DNA from: Jacaranda mimosifolia
Taxonomy: Eukaryota; Streptophyta; Magnoliopsida; Lamiales; Bignoniaceae
NCBI GenBank assembly: GCA_018894105.1
Contig: CM032117.1
Location: 895,501-959,500 of the forward strand
DNA: 64,000 nucleotides
Reading direction: 5' to 3'
In this document: positions 1 to 13,189 of the stretch, piece after piece
Position numbering within the stretch: the first letter of the stretch is position 1
Layout: each line of letters opens with the position of its first letter
Made by a program: the position numbers and the translations under genes
Notes under the pieces: generated by a model
The model's input: only the letters and a program-made list of their open reading frames with translations
Database searches by the model: none
Told to the model about the DNA's origin: nothing

Positions 1-243
1 GGTGGAGCAGACCAATGCTAAAGTTATGGAACAGGTGAGAATGCTAATAAATATTCAATCTTGCATCAAAGATTAAATCTTTTTTGAGGCCTAAGAGCTG
101 CAAACTTGATAATTGCTGAAACTCGATTTGTTTGAATCCTTTTCAACATTTTGGAATTGCTTTATGATTTACTGGGGTTTTATATCTTTATGCAGGAGAA
201 TAATAATATGAGGTTGAGGTACAGAGTTGCTGGTTTAGAATAA
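1..243 (+). CDS. 3' end of an unrecognised gene (last two exons)
   Basis: Two exons are visible: 1-34, ending in CAG before a strong GTGAGA donor, and 196-243, after a TTTATGCAG acceptor. They join in frame to give a C-terminal tail of 26 residues (VEQTNAKVMEQ, then ENNNMRLRYRVAGLE) and a TAA stop at 241-243. The tail is charged and coiled-coil-like. Most of the gene lies outside the window, so I do not name a family. It converges with the transporter gene that ends at 3039. Confidence 0.5.
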
Positions 244-3038
244 TTTGCTGTTAATTTGGTGGTGTTCTTTTTCCTAGTTAAGGTAATTCTCTTGCTCCCT
301 TGTTCTGTTATGCTTATTTTGTCTCGAGTATATGAATTGCTTGTTGAGCTCCTTCTTTCTTGGTATGACGTGCTCCATCTATTGTATCTAATTTATTACC
401 TGCATAGGCAGCAGTGATCTTTGAGGAAAAATGTGATCCTTCCTGTCCTTTCTTTATTTTTTTTGAAATTTTGGGAGAATATCTAGTTATTCAGTATGTT
501 AATCTGTTACTGGAAGTGATTTTATTCTCAACATAATGGTTTAAATGAAAATTAGCCCCACATTACTGTCAGTGATCAGCGGCTATACTCCATTCCCTTG
601 AAGCTGAACCTAAATTTAATGTGCATATTAGAAGGTTTCTCCGACATCTTCCTCTGGGTGCTGCAGCTTATGGTTTTATATCAGTCATCTGAGTTCTCCA
701 ATCTTAAGAGGCACAGAGGCTGAGTGCCCAAATGAATATTTATTAGCTGTTGAAATTTCAAGGATATGATGTTTGCAAGTCCCTTTTGAAAGAAGTTGGA
801 CCCCAGGCCAAAAGGTGTGTGTATAAGCATGAAGTGAAGAGGAAGTAAGCATGGGTTTGCTTGATACTTGACATACCTGTGGAACTTTGAAATCCCCTTC
901 TGGGAATGTCCCTGATACTAGTTGTTCCTTGTGTTACCCAACTTGAAGTAGGAAGTGAATTTAAAGGGCAACCACTTTCTTATCTATTACCCCTTTATCA
1001 TGGAAGAATCTCTTATCTCTTCGTCAATGAAATATTAGTCTCGCCTGATAATCCTATCTATGATTCCTCTATTAAGAAAGAATCCCTATCTCTTTCTTAA
1101 TGAAATATTTGTCTCCCCCGCGAATCCTTATTTGACTTGTTTGCTTTACCGATTGATTGCTTTCAGACTTCTCTTTCCCTTTTATTTTACTTATTCAATC
1201 ATAGCCACCTGGCCTGACATCAAGTTTTATTTTCTAATTCTTTCTTCGGATTCTCTTCCATCTCAGCCTTTTGCTTCTTCTTCTTCTTCTTTTTGTGTGT
1301 GTGTGTTTTTCTGTGTGAATTGTTTAATATGAAAATGCACAAAGTGATTAAAGTCAATACTCTCTTTTCCTGGTTAGTGCTCTTACACAAGTTCAAGTTT
1401 TTTCCTGCATTTTTACCTCAATATTTTGTTCGTTTCTTACCCTGCTACTGCTACCACCTAATTTCTCATTATATACCAACATTATGACAGCTAACAGTTC
1501 CAACTCTGAGTTCCGAACAAAGTTGAAATGGGTCTTCGCCACCTCAGATGCTCAGAAACGAAAATTTCTAGTTTGCTAGGGTATCACTTGTGAAAATGTT
1601 GAACATCTCTTTTTTCTGTTTGTCCTCTGCAGACCCCCAAAGTTTCTAATGTCTTGGTGCTTTAATTCTTTTAACATATTCACCTGTCTTATTGGAAGGA
1701 AGCGAACATAAATGGTTTGACGATGCTGTGTGTTTACGGACATTGGGTGCATCAATGATCCTAATGATGAATTATGATTTTAATAAGCAAATCAAAAAAC
1801 TACTTATTTGCTCGAACGAACAAGCATTTCTCTGAACTATATCTTATCTTGTTGTATGAGAATCTCTGGTACCTAGGCCCCCTTTTACTTCTTGTGCCGT
1901 AATCCATCTATTCAACACTTGAAACTTGTTTGGTGATCCTTTGAAAAATGATGTAAAATATTTACTTATGGCTTCACCGAGCATAAACTTATAAGATTTT
2001 CATTGCTTCCATTGCTTAGAGAAAAGATAAAAAGCTGTGTATTATTGTCTTGTTTATATGTTTCCTCCATTTTTGTATCACTCAGTTTTTTTTTTTATTA
2101 TTGTTTGTGCAGTTATTTTGCAGGTTGACAACCTAACCATATTCTAGAAACACTGTTGTTGCTGCTTGCTGTCAGATCACTTGAAATGAAGTCAACCTAT
2201 CTCTACTTCTGCCTTAAATGTACACTAGTAGCTGCTGTTATTAATATAAATCCGCATGTTTCTGTAATGAACATATCTTTATCGGATTGGAAAAAAAGAA
2301 AAACCAGAATTGATAATGGGGTTTTGGTCCTCATCGTCTTTGCTTGTAGCATTAGTTTTTGTTGCTGCCTATACATATGGCTGTACTTATTGATTCAGCA
2401 GGCTACAGTTGACTGGTCACACCATATTGGAGTAGAACTGGATAATTTGAAATGTAGAACTGGATCAGGGGAATTAATGCGTGGATAGATTGGAGTGAAA
2501 TCAAGATACTGAAGACCTGAATATTCTCCTGAAAATTTGTATTAATAAAGTGAACGATTGAGAGGAACTTGGAAGGGGAACACTTAAACTAGCACCAAGA
2601 AATTGAATGATAAAGAAAATTAGTAGAAAGAATTTATGCTATACAGATCAAAACTTGTCTGTTGAAATGGAAAACCTTGTTTTCCTTGGGCCCTATCGTA
2701 CAACAAGTACTGATGATCACGAGACATCCTATCCTGCCTTAAGGAACCATCACCTTCTTGTTGTTGCAGAAGGATGTGCGCTAAAAGTACAGCTTTAGTT
2801 TTTGGGCAGTGTAGCCAGTCATCCAGCAGCTCAAGAAAAGCCACCTTTTCTGGTCAATTAGGAGCATATCCTAAAATTCTTTTAAACATATCTATGAATA
2901 TGATCAAAAGTCGCCCCTGGCTCAGCACTGATGCAGGCAAGCCACCTGAAGAAAAAGTTCAGGTCCGGCTACTCATTTATTCTGCATAAACCCAACAATG
3001 ATAGGGATCATGCAAATTCAGGGATAATTCAGCGCAGC
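244..3038. other. Intergenic/3' region between convergent genes
   Basis: No convincing coding gene. The short open frames lack splice-consistent continuation or family resemblance. Part of this is probably 3' UTR of the two flanking genes. It contains a diverged 74-bp tandem duplication at about 1010-1135. Confidence 0.5.
1010..1135. repeat. Two-copy 74-bp tandem duplication
   Basis: The segment beginning TATCTCTTCGTCAATGAAAT near 1014 recurs in diverged form 74 bp later (TATCTCTTTCTTAATGAAAT). The period is not a multiple of three, so the look-alike peptides YLFVNEILVSP and YLFLNEIFVSP lie in different frames. That argues for DNA duplication rather than a coding repeat. Confidence 0.6.
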
Positions 3039-6000
3039 TCAAGTATTTTCGTTTTCAGTATCAGGCCAGAGCAATCTCCACGGTCCACTTCTGGTGCTTA
3101 GTCTGAAATTAACAAGGATTTAGCTACATCACAACGCAACTCAGCAGTCTAATGCCATAGGTGCAACCAGACCAAGATAATTTCCGTATCATTATTAATT
3201 TATATGTATAAGAACGTAAGTTGTAGGGGTGAGAAACATATGCAACAGATAAAGGAATCTTCAATACTTTCATCACGTCTAATTTTTCATTTCTTTCCTC
3301 TTGTTTTTCTTAAACAACCAAACATATTTGAATTTTATATTTCTTTTTCCTATCATTTTTCTTTCCCCACCAAGATCTTTACACCAAACAAATTGTTAGA
3401 AGGGGGGAAGGGGGAGAGGGGAGGAGGGGGAAGAGATGTACTGTACCTCAAGACTCCTGCTACTACCCGCAAAGTCATAAAGAGAAACAGCCCGCCCCAT
3501 ACACCAGCAAGACCCAAAGAAGGAGCAGCTACCAGTAAGAAGACTGAAGAGATCAATCCAACAAGCACCTGTAAATCAATATAAGGCCAATTAATTTATG
3601 TAAAAAACATAAGTGGTGAGGCATCTGAAAAATATAAGAATAAGATAACTTTACCATGGAATATGCAGCAAATCCAAAGTCTGAAACCCCGTAATATAGC
3701 CCATCAAGAACAAAAGCAATAGCATTCATTGGCTGAGATCCGGCAACAAACTACAACATGAAAGTAAGAGATTAACATATTTAACTTGAAGCATTTTTGG
3801 ACCTCTTACAAAAACTCCCAGAGCACAGATTTTAACATCAAAACACAAACATAGAATCTTGTATGACAAAACTAACAAATACACATCATTATTTGAAAAT
3901 AAGGTTACAAAAGCATTAAGCAAAATCATGTTCAATTAGCTAACAGTGAATAATTTCAAAAAAAAGGAAGCCATAGCATCCCAAAATGAACAATGATATG
4001 CGAGCTAATTAGACTAGTATAAAGAAGAAGCCCCTATCAATCCTCTGCTTATTTAGCGAAGGCATGATTTTTTGTTTTTTAAGTTACAAAATTGTAGCAA
4101 CCAAGCTAAGTTACTTGTTATTGAGCTGAGAATGCAATTCCACTGGACCTAAAAGCCCTAATTAAGCCACTTTAATCTAGTGATTTATGATGTTATGGAG
4201 CCAAGACCATGTCTAGTAGGTCCAAGGAGATATATGCATCAAAACATCACCTTTCCAGAACATAACAGTTAACTATCTCCCTTGTACTTTATCCAAAAGC
4301 CAAACTAAATTCATGAAGAATCATTCCAAAATAGTTGAACCTCTCACCAAGGTTCCAGATCTGGCGATTCCCAAAACTTCTGAGTCTGTGCTAAATAAGC
4401 TGGAGAGTGCATCAAACCCAAGGAACAAAATGACAGCCAAAGCTACTCCCATAATTAAACCAATCTGATTTAAATCATGTGAAATTGAAAATCAAGTACG
4501 GTAATTATTCTCAGTATACTTTTTAACACTTCCAAAAAAATTTATAAAGAATTGAAAATTCAGATTTACAAACCTGTAGCACTTTGTAAGTCACCTGTCG
4601 TGCCAGACCATAGTTCCCTTGAGAGTAGTCACTAGCAAGCAGAGTCTGTGAAAAGATTGCCAGCAAAAGGAGAAAGAATTTAAGGAAACCATAAAAATTG
4701 ACAGTGTCCAGCAGATGGAAATCATTTAAGAGACTTGAATTATTCTCAAGATTGTTAGCATTGAGAGAGAACAAAGTGGAAAGATGATCGATAACCAAAA
4801 AAGGATAGAATGGCTATGCAAGTTTAAACCAAGAGGGACCCATGAAAACTTATTTAAATGGATTAAACAAATGCTAAATGGAGTGATTTAAAAACAACCA
4901 ATTGGCATCAGTAGGACACAGCAGATCTAATTCATGTAGCTCATCTTTTTAACTATTCAAAAGTCCAGACCACCATAAACAAATGCTGAGCAAGTTAAAT
5001 AACAAATGAATGAAGACCATGAAAAATAGGTTCATTTAGATAGACGGCTCTAAGTACCAAGAGAATTAAGGAACCAAATCAGTTGTGCCGACAGAAAGAA
5101 CAGAGAAATAAGCAATGAATCAAGTGCAGGTATATGATCCCTGGATGAAAGGTAAATCATTTGAAAACTTAATTTTCTCCAACTAACTCCAGAATCATGA
5201 CCTACATATATCTATTCCTTCTGATAAGTTCTTACAAGTTTACCTGACCAGCAAGTGCTAAAGCATCATTTAGCAAAGATAAAGCCAACCAGACTTGGAA
5301 ACATATCTGATGACCAGCCATTGGTATGGGGCCCCCTCTTGCTGCCATAGATGTAGCCAGCGTTGTGGTTGCAAGGACTGCTAATGTTCTCCCTGTCAGA
5401 AGGGCACCTGGGAAATGAAATAAAAAAAAAATTATTTCCACGAATTTTAGCTCATGTAAGTCGGAACAAACTATTCTATTTCTATGGAAATTCAGCATAA
5501 CAGAAAGCAAAAAAGAGACCTTGCCACTTCATTGAAAATCCAGGTTAATGCTTATATTTTATGTGTGAGCAGACTTTCGTCCTCTAAGAATAGCCATGTC
5601 TCAACTTTTGAATGCAAGAGGATTCAATGCATCTGGCACAAGAATGTCAAATACTGAATGAAACAACCCATATACAAAGTTTTGCATATTCCAACTTACC
5701 AGATTTAAGATACTGAACAACCCTCCGCCCACTGATACTTGGAGAGATAAGAAGTACTTCGTTGCTCAACTTCCATAGAAGAATTAGAGCTGTCAAGTAC
5801 CTGATAAAATACAAATAGAAATTTATGCGAGCGAGGGGAAAGCAGATGTTATCATGTATAATGTGTGTGATGCAACTACAGTGTTAGTTTTACCACATCA
5901 CTGACGTACTCAGAAATCACAGTAGCAATAGCAGCACCACCAATGCCAAGATCAAAGAAAAATATTAATATTGGATCCAGTATTGCATTAAGTAAGTTGC

Positions 6001-9000
6001 CAGCTCCTGGAAACCGTAAGACACATAGTCAGAGATAAATGAATTAACAGGCACTTGAATAGAGACATAATCGAAATAAGCATCCAAACAATTGTTGTTA
6101 ATGTTGACTACTTTTGACTAAAAATTAGTAAAAATTTACTACATTTCCAGTTAATAAGTGGCTGTGTTTATTCAATTGTATCTGGGCAAACTAATTTGCA
6201 ATAGTTTGGGAACCAGATTACCATAGCAAAAGACTAAAATACCCATCTAACCTAATATCACTTATTAATGCAGACAACTGCAATTGCTAATAATCAATTT
6301 GAATTTTTATTTTTTGTACTTATTAGAGTTGAATCAACCCATCAAGTAAATATTCTAAAATTGGATTCTGAGAAAGAATTCAGTTTAATAATCCAAACTT
6401 TGTCTCTGACAATATGAACTTCAGTTAACCTTGCAACCAGGTCAAATTGCTGCAAGCAGCTATCTGCAATAATCTTCCTAATCGGACCAATGTCAGATAC
6501 TTTCAAAAGGAAGGCATCTATAGTATGACAAGAAGCAGCACTAGCATGTCGCAAACTATTGGACTGTAATACTTACCAACAGCATATAAAGGTGTCTTTG
6601 TATCCTTGAATCCTCGGAAAGTTCCTTGAGCAGCAAGCGCTACCACAATAGGAGGGGCACCAAAGGCCCTAAGTGCAAGAAATTGCTCAGCTGGTAGGCG
6701 CATTGGTGAATCCTGTGGGTGGGCAAATATGAGTAAGAGTAACCAGACAAATTCTTCAATAAATAGTTATACATTAATCTGAAAATATAAATGAGAAATC
6801 GCAAAGAACACAAATCAATGGTTCTATAACCTATGGAACAAAAACTGATTGAGGAACAAAGCGAAGAGACTTCATTTTGTACATTTCTTTGTGCATCCAT
6901 ATTTTGAGAATGGGATAGCCCAGACTTAAACATTGAAAGGAAAAAAAAAAAACTAGTATAATGAAATATTCTGCTGGGAATCATCATCACTATCATGATA
7001 AACATGCTTAACTTTATGGATCTTGCAAAGATGGCACAAAAATGTATATGCAACAGCTCAAGCCATACTCCACTATACGTTTCATTTGAAACTTATCATC
7101 CAAATGTTAATTTTTTGATATGTTGAAAAATTGAAGAGAGAACTGAGAAGAAGAAAACAATGAATTACAGGGTTTACCCACTTGACCTGCATCAACGATA
7201 CAAATGTCAAAGAGCTACTATTCATCCTCTCTTAATTTGAAATTGAAAAAAACACCTACTTATATGGGTGAATTACATACATGAAGGAACGAAAAGGAGG
7301 AAATCACTTTAAAATTGAATAAAAAAATATTATTAATTAATTGATCTTGCTTGGGATGCCATGTTAAATTCTAGATATATTGAGAAAATGAAGAGAGAAG
7401 AAGAAAATAGAGAAACTACATGGTTCCTTCACTTGACTTACATCTATGGTACAAATGCCCAAATGGCTAAAGTATGTTAATTCTCTTTCAGTTAGATATT
7501 AAAATGACCACCTATTTCTATACGTGAATGATGCATGTGAAGGAATAATTAAGTAGATATATATCGTAGTGATCTTGCAATTTTAAAGAAGCAATTCTTG
7601 ATTCTTAACACCAAATAAATCAAATGAAACGCCTCAAGTTTCATGTCAAAACTGTCAAATTCTGATCGGCAAATGATAATTTAGAGAGCAGTAGGGATCC
7701 AAAAGATATGTCTGCAACAAAGTTCCTTGATTAGCTAAGCAAGACATACAACAGGTATACCCATCGTATCGATTAAAAAACTGGATCCTGTGGAAAGTGC
7801 AACAGCTTCTACGATGCCAAGAGCTGCAGCAAGCATCATAGCATTTGATACGGAAGGAAGAAATATCTTGCTTTGCTGGTCTGCAAGGCAATATTACAAA
7901 GGAAAAAGGGAATGAACCTCTTAGAGGATGCAAAAGGACCACAAAACTAGAGAACAAGGAAATTGTGTGCAGCAATGTAGATGCTCTGGTAAAAGAGTAC
8001 CTTTATCAGTTTGACTATAGTCATCAGCAGCCTTTATAACAGATGCCTGCTCTTCAGCAACGAAGGATGTTGTGACATTGAGCAAAGGTACATTAAATAA
8101 TTTAGAAACAAGATTGAAAACAGCACCAGATACACCAACTGCAGCAAGTTCAGCAGATCCTAGACAACATGATAGTGTTAGTTGAAAGCCATGCATGTAA
8201 AATTCACTACTGCCCTTATCCAAAAATTAAAGAACATTATGATCCTAGTCATGTCCAGCACAAACTGATCTACTGGTGTCAAAACATTGGATGAGCTAAT
8301 ATAGAAGATAGTGCTGGTTTATACAGGTAACCGAGATGCAAATCCACACGCTAGAGATTTTCCTTTTAGTTCTTGATCTAAGTCAAATAAATAAAATGGG
8401 TAGCATCAATGGCGGCAAGTGCTACCCACATATCTTGGCATTCCTCTCTGACACTTTAAGAATCAGTTTCTTGGTGAATTATCAAGCACACACTGTTCAA
8501 AGCAGTTATTAATCTACAGGAAGCTGAATATTTAGTTACAAAACTCTTCCACAACATTAAGTCAAGTTGCTAAATCATTACTAACATGAAAAGTTAAGCC
8601 ACAAAAACGAGAAGTACCTAAATGACCAACAAATCCCGTATCAACAAGTGAAGCAATAGGGTCAGCCGCAAGAGCCAAAGCTGCCGGCACTGCAATTGAC
8701 AGAATCTCCATTCCCAGTCCATCCAGTTTCAATTCCTCCCTACGAATTCGCGAGGTAATAAATGCACGTCTTTTGGATGGACATACAAATTACAATTATC
8801 CAATTTACAATGTTCAGACATGTAATCGAATGCTAAAAAAAATGAAGTTTTTAAATATAGTTTACTGGATTAATGCATGTCTGCAGTTATCGGCAAAAAA
8901 AATTCGTATTCTTCTACAGAATCAGACGTTTGAAAAGGATTTCCCAGGAGCTTTTTCCACTAAAGTCCAATTCAAATTCCAAAAATCTGCCAAAAAAATT

Positions 9001-9346
9001 AAGATATGAATGAATTCCAAACACGCTGCCAGAGAAACGCAAAAGTAAACTACCGAAGTCGATGCAGCAACACGGAGAACGAATTTTTCGGGTCCGGGTC
9101 ACTATCACTGACACGATCGTCTGCAACTGGGGACTTGGGCTTTTGGGATATGGTGCTGGGGTTTTTTTTAGCTGACGATTTTGGGGTTGTTCGGAGTCGA
9201 GTTGAACTGTAACCATTGGCATATTTCGTCAAACACTTAAACGGAGAAACACTGGAATATGGTGAACCATTGCTATGGCTGAAGCAGTAATTGGCATGAA
9301 TAGAGAAGTAATGGCAACGGTGCTGGTGTAAAACACCGCCCGCCAT
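3039..9346 (-). CDS. DTX44: MATE efflux transporter, plastid-type DTX44-like, 13 exons
   Basis: A multidrug and toxic compound extrusion (MATE) family cation-coupled antiporter. Exons run 9346-9054, 8739-8618, 8159-8001, 7880-7750, 6712-6577, 6006-5910, 5800-5700, 5407-5244, 4645-4574, 4464-4348, 3750-3655, 3568-3447 and 3102-3039; all joins are GT-AG and in frame, giving 557 aa. Residues 1 to about 97 are rich in Ser, Arg and Lys and look like a plastid transit region. The membrane core starts near residue 100 (EELKLDGLGMEILSIAVPA) and includes DTGFVGHLGSAELAAVG, GFKDTKTPLYAVGAGN, MAGHQICFQVWLALSLL and AFVLDGLYYGVSDFG, as in Arabidopsis DTX44/45. An in-frame ATG at 9415 would add 23 residues but abuts a TA tract that may be the TATA region, so I prefer 9346. 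The substrate is not known from sequence. The locus order supports DTX44 over DTX45. Confidence 0.93.
7117..7550. repeat. Diverged ~255-bp tandem duplication in DTX44 intron 4
   Basis: The stretch near 7117-7260 (GAAAAATTGAAGAGAG, then CACTTGACCTGCATC, then ACACCTACTTATATGGGTGA) is repeated in degenerate form near 7375-7520 (GAAAATGAAGAGAGAAG, then CACTTGACTTACATC, then CCACCTATTTCTATACGTGA). It lies wholly inside the intron between exons 7880-7750 and 6712-6577. Confidence 0.6.
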
Positions 9347-9413
9347 TGTTGAATTTCTGATGAAGAATTTTGTGGAGATTCTTGCAGAGTTTTGCAGTCG
9401 AATAGTAGAATAC

Positions 9414-9434
9414 ATATATATATATATATATATA
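9414..9434 (-). promoter_or_regulatory. TA repeat, possible TATA region of the DTX44-like gene
   Basis: An uninterrupted TA dinucleotide run lies about 70 bp upstream of the preferred start codon at 9346 and directly upstream of the alternative ATG at 9415. If it acts as the TATA element, transcription would start near 9385-9395, which excludes the upstream ATG. Confidence 0.4.
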
Positions 9435-9435
9435 T

Positions 9436-12420
9436 TTTGGGATATCAGCTGAATTTTAATGGCTAGAATGCGAGTTGAGTGATGAGAAATATCTTTTTTC
9501 CACGTTTATTTGGAACTATTTTGGAGCATGCAAAGCCACAAATAAAAAAAAAGTACGAAAACTTTTAAAATTTATTAATAATTAATACCTCACCTGTTAG
9601 TCGCCCATCAAAATTTTACAAAGTAAAATAAAAATATGTTACCTATTAAACTTTTATACTATACAAATTTTAAATTCTTATTTAACTTTTTGTGTTAAAT
9701 CTCAAAAAAAAAAAAAAAAAAACTATTAATTTGGAGTTTACAGATTATGAGCTATTATCACAAGTTCACAACACACTGAGTGGGCTGTCGCTGAACTCAG
9801 TTGCGCAGACTTGTGATCTTAGCGGGAGCAACGTGAAAGCGAAGCAATTATAGTTGCACTAATCCTAACCCTAAATCGGAGTGGATTCGAGATCGCGGGA
9901 TACTCAAATCAGATTAGGTACGTTTTTCCTGAGTTAAAATAATAATAAAATAAAATAATAAATAAATAAATAAAAATTGAGTGGGCTGGATTGCAAAATT
10001 ACTGGGCCCAATATCAATTATCACCAGACACCATTTATACTTTATTTGACAGCGGACCAATTCCTTCAACATTGGGCTAAGCTCAACGAGATAAATCGTA
10101 AAAAGGTCCATAATAATTGACAAAACTTTGGTAACCAGATGTATCTGTTGGGCTGGAAATATAACTGGAACTCTCAAATAACTACATATAGTTAAATTTT
10201 ATGTTGAGCAACAAGGATCAATAATCATAAAATTACTTCAATGTTAGAATAATTTTGATCTATTTATTAGTGGTATAATTTCAATAAGTCTTGATCAATT
10301 CTAAGGGTTTGAAGTCTATACCTCACACGAATAAGAGTGAGGGTAATGTCACTAAACTAATTGATCACTAAATAATCATTTTTTAAATTAAAAAATTAAC
10401 AATAATCTCGCCTCATATCAATCTACATGTTTATAATGGCTATAATGGATAACCCTTTTATCTACTAAGTTGCAAAATGAGATAACACAACATATCAATA
10501 GGTGTATAAAGTTTTTTTATTTAAAATATAGTCGATTATCAAAGTATTATTATTTGATTCATAATTAATTATAAATAATGCAATAAGTCAAGTGATCAGT
10601 CAATCAAATGATATCGCTCTCACACTTATAGAGTGTTTGGTAAACATGCACCTCTTTAAACAAAGTTATAAATAAAGTAAAAATGTAAATGTAAACAAAT
10701 GAAATAACAAATAGTATGAGATCCAATTGTTGTATATTTATTCCTTTCAGCGTACAATTCACTGCACGAAATTCGCTAAGGGAAATATTGGAGTACATGA
10801 GGCAACTTCTGGATATATAAAATTAAAACTATAATTTTATGCTACCAAATTTGGCCAAATTAGTAGTTCAAAATAACCCAAATTTAATATTAGTTAGGAA
10901 ATAAAATAAAATAAACTCAAAATCCCCTTAATCTCTGATTTAGGAGTACAAACGAATCGAATCAGCTCATGAGTCTTGCGAGCCATTATCGAGTTAGTTC
11001 AACTAAAGCTCGAGCCAAGTTTTGCATAAATTTGGCTCAACTTGCATTGTTGATCAACTCGACTTGCAACGCTAATCTAATCACTTTATTTTATTTTATT
11101 TTCATATAAAAGAATATTACAAATAACGAATTTTTATTCTATCAACAAATCAATATTATCATATATTCTCAAATCAAGTAAAGTGAATTATACACTACAT
11201 AATTAAATGTGCACAAATGAGCCCATTTAGACTTGCACTCAAGATTTTCCACATAACAGAAGAGGCCAATGCTATTGGGCTACATGCAACTGGACCTAAT
11301 CACTTCAATTATATACCTGGAAAAAGGAAAAAGGGAAATAATAATTCGTGGGAAAGTTTAAAGGAAGCTGGCACGAAGAGTTTGGCAGATACTGCGAAAG
11401 ATAAACCTAATTAGCTTAGAATTGGAAACCTACGGTGGCTACTACCCTACGAAGAAATGACAGATCAAAGCCATGGGTTGCACTTGCATGCATTTGGGTA
11501 TCAGTCAACTTTCTGATTTCACGCTTCCTATAAAAATAAAGCAGATTCCTTGTACCTGCCCACTTAGCCAAAATTTTATGCAAATCTATAAATTTTATTT
11601 ATTTATTTCTTTCTTTAAGGACTATTAGCTATACCCTCCAGTTTTTGTCCGTATATAAATCTATTGGCCACCCCTATATAGGTGAATAATAACATACCTG
11701 AGGCAATATTTTATTTCATTACTTGTGTTCGATCAGAAATGAAGGTGTTGTGCATCTTATGTATATTGTGTATAGTTTATATTTTAATTTATTTAATTTA
11801 AGAATATAAAAAAAATTAATTTATTAAAAGGATCTTAATTTGTTATTTATATATATTCTCTCCCAAAAAAAAAAAAATTTGTTATTTAGTCACATATTTA
11901 TAGAATAAATTGAGCCCGTATCGCTATAATCATTATCATATATAGTAATAAAGAATTTCATTATACACTTGTAAATTAATGCATTAATTATGCTACCTTA
12001 ATTATTTGTCATGAGGTAGTTGATCGAATTATATTGTCACATTTATATGTATGAAGTAAAATTTGAAATAAGTTTGAATTTAAACTCGACTGATGATTAT
12101 ATATGTGTATATATATATATATGTCACCAGAATCCAATTCTACGACGTTTAAACTAAAACTTTTCTCTCCACCAACTCCTTGCAGCCACCAAGGAGACAA
12201 AAAGAAAATACACAAAAATCACATACACTATAAAACAATTATAAAAAATAAGCTAGAAGGGTTAATCTATATTTTATCTTAGTTATATTTACCACTTTTT
12301 TATATATTAAATGGAGGAATACAAAATTAATTCTTTTGCTTCAGAAATCAATTGAATTCTGTACAAAATTATCTGATATTGGTCACAACGATTCATCATA
12401 TGAAATTACAACTCATTAAT
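9436..12420. other. Intergenic, no supported gene
   Basis: AT-rich DNA with simple repeats, including a 19-bp A run at 9704-9722. An isolated GC-richer island at about 9770-9920 contains a CTAACCCTAA telo-box-like motif and ends at a good donor (AG before GTACGT). It could be an orphan untranslated exon or a divergent promoter, but no coding continuation was found. Confidence 0.5.
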
Positions 12421-12649
12421 TACTATATTATATCACAGGCTGCAAATTCCCAGCGTACCACACATTTTTCCAGAATCTGCACAAATTAAGAAATAAATAT
12501 AAAATTAAATGCATGAGTGTGATGAATTAATAGAACAATTAATTAAGACGAACGTACATTATTCAGGCACGTACCCACTTGTCTAGCCATTCTTTTTTCT
12601 CTTTTACCTAATTAATTAATGACAATTTGAAGTGATGCCCCCAGAATGG

Positions 12650-12830
12650 GCTTTAATCCAATAATACATAAAATTTGAGGTTGAGAATTCGAACTTAACA
12701 AACACAAAAAGAGCGCAACTGAGTACGAAAACACCATAAAACTCAAAGTTTGAGGTGAGAATTCGATCCCTAACGGACTCAGAAAAACCTCAATTGAGTA
12801 CAAAAAAACCCATGAAACTCAGGATGGATA
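12650..12830. repeat. Two-copy ~65-bp tandem repeat with B-box-like core
   Basis: Two diverged copies are adjacent: one carries TTGAGGTTGAGAATTCGAAC and ends AACTGAGTAC, the next carries TTGAGGTGAGAATTCGATCC and ends AATTGAGTAC. GAGAATTCGA resembles the B box of tRNA-derived SINEs, so this may be a rearranged SINE. It lies just downstream of, or within an intron of, the small gene at 12867-13041. Confidence 0.45.
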
Positions 12831-12866
12831 GCGCTAAGGAGATCTCCAAACAACTCACAATCCAAA

Positions 12867-13041
12867 ACCCGCCACCAGTGCCGCCGCAGGCGGCGGCGGA
12901 GGAGTGGTAAGTCGTCATCACGAGATCATCCACGGCGCTATCCCTCCTGAGCTTTATGGGTTCTCCATACTTCTTTGGCAAAATGGCGAAACTTTCATCA
13001 AACATATGGACTACAAAATCTGCATGCATGAATTTTTGCAT
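12867..13041 (-). CDS. Probable small-protein gene, first exon (unrecognised family)
   Basis: A minus-strand frame starts at ATG 13041 and reads MQKFMHADFVVHMFDESFAI, then LPKKYGEPIKLRRDSAVDDL and VMTTYHSSAAACGG. It is more GC-rich and protein-like than its surroundings and sits about 100 bp downstream of a good TATA box. A strong donor (GTGAGT) follows codon ATT at 12867. A candidate second exon begins after a TGTGCAG acceptor at about 12486; used in phase 0 it ends IILEKCVVRWEFAACDII. Weaker alternative donors would instead give a tail FWKNVWYAGNLQPVI. Without splicing the frame runs to 12790 (83 aa). I do not recognise the family; the intron and the 3' end are unresolved. Confidence 0.45.
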
Positions 13042-13137
13042 ATAAATTCACACACACACACATGGGTATGTGTGTGATAAAGAAGAAGAGAGAAAGTGGG
13101 CGAGTGGTGAGGGAGGAAAGAACGAAAATGGGGCTCT

Positions 13138-13145
13138 ATTTATAG
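13138..13145 (-). promoter_or_regulatory. TATA box of the small gene at 13041
   Basis: On the minus strand this reads CTATAAATAGAG, a near-perfect plant TATA box about 100 bp upstream of the ATG. A pyrimidine-rich leader follows. A TGACGTC bZIP-type (ACGT-core) element lies about 35 bp further upstream, near 13176-13182. Confidence 0.6.
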
Positions 13146-13189
13146 CAGCAAAATAACATGGGGAATGCCAGACTCGACGTCATCGAAAT

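Noticed and set aside
3204..3584. 126-aa plus-strand open frame
   Set aside because: It is antisense to DTX44 exon 3568-3447 and its 3' intron; low-complexity G/R-rich translation and no family.
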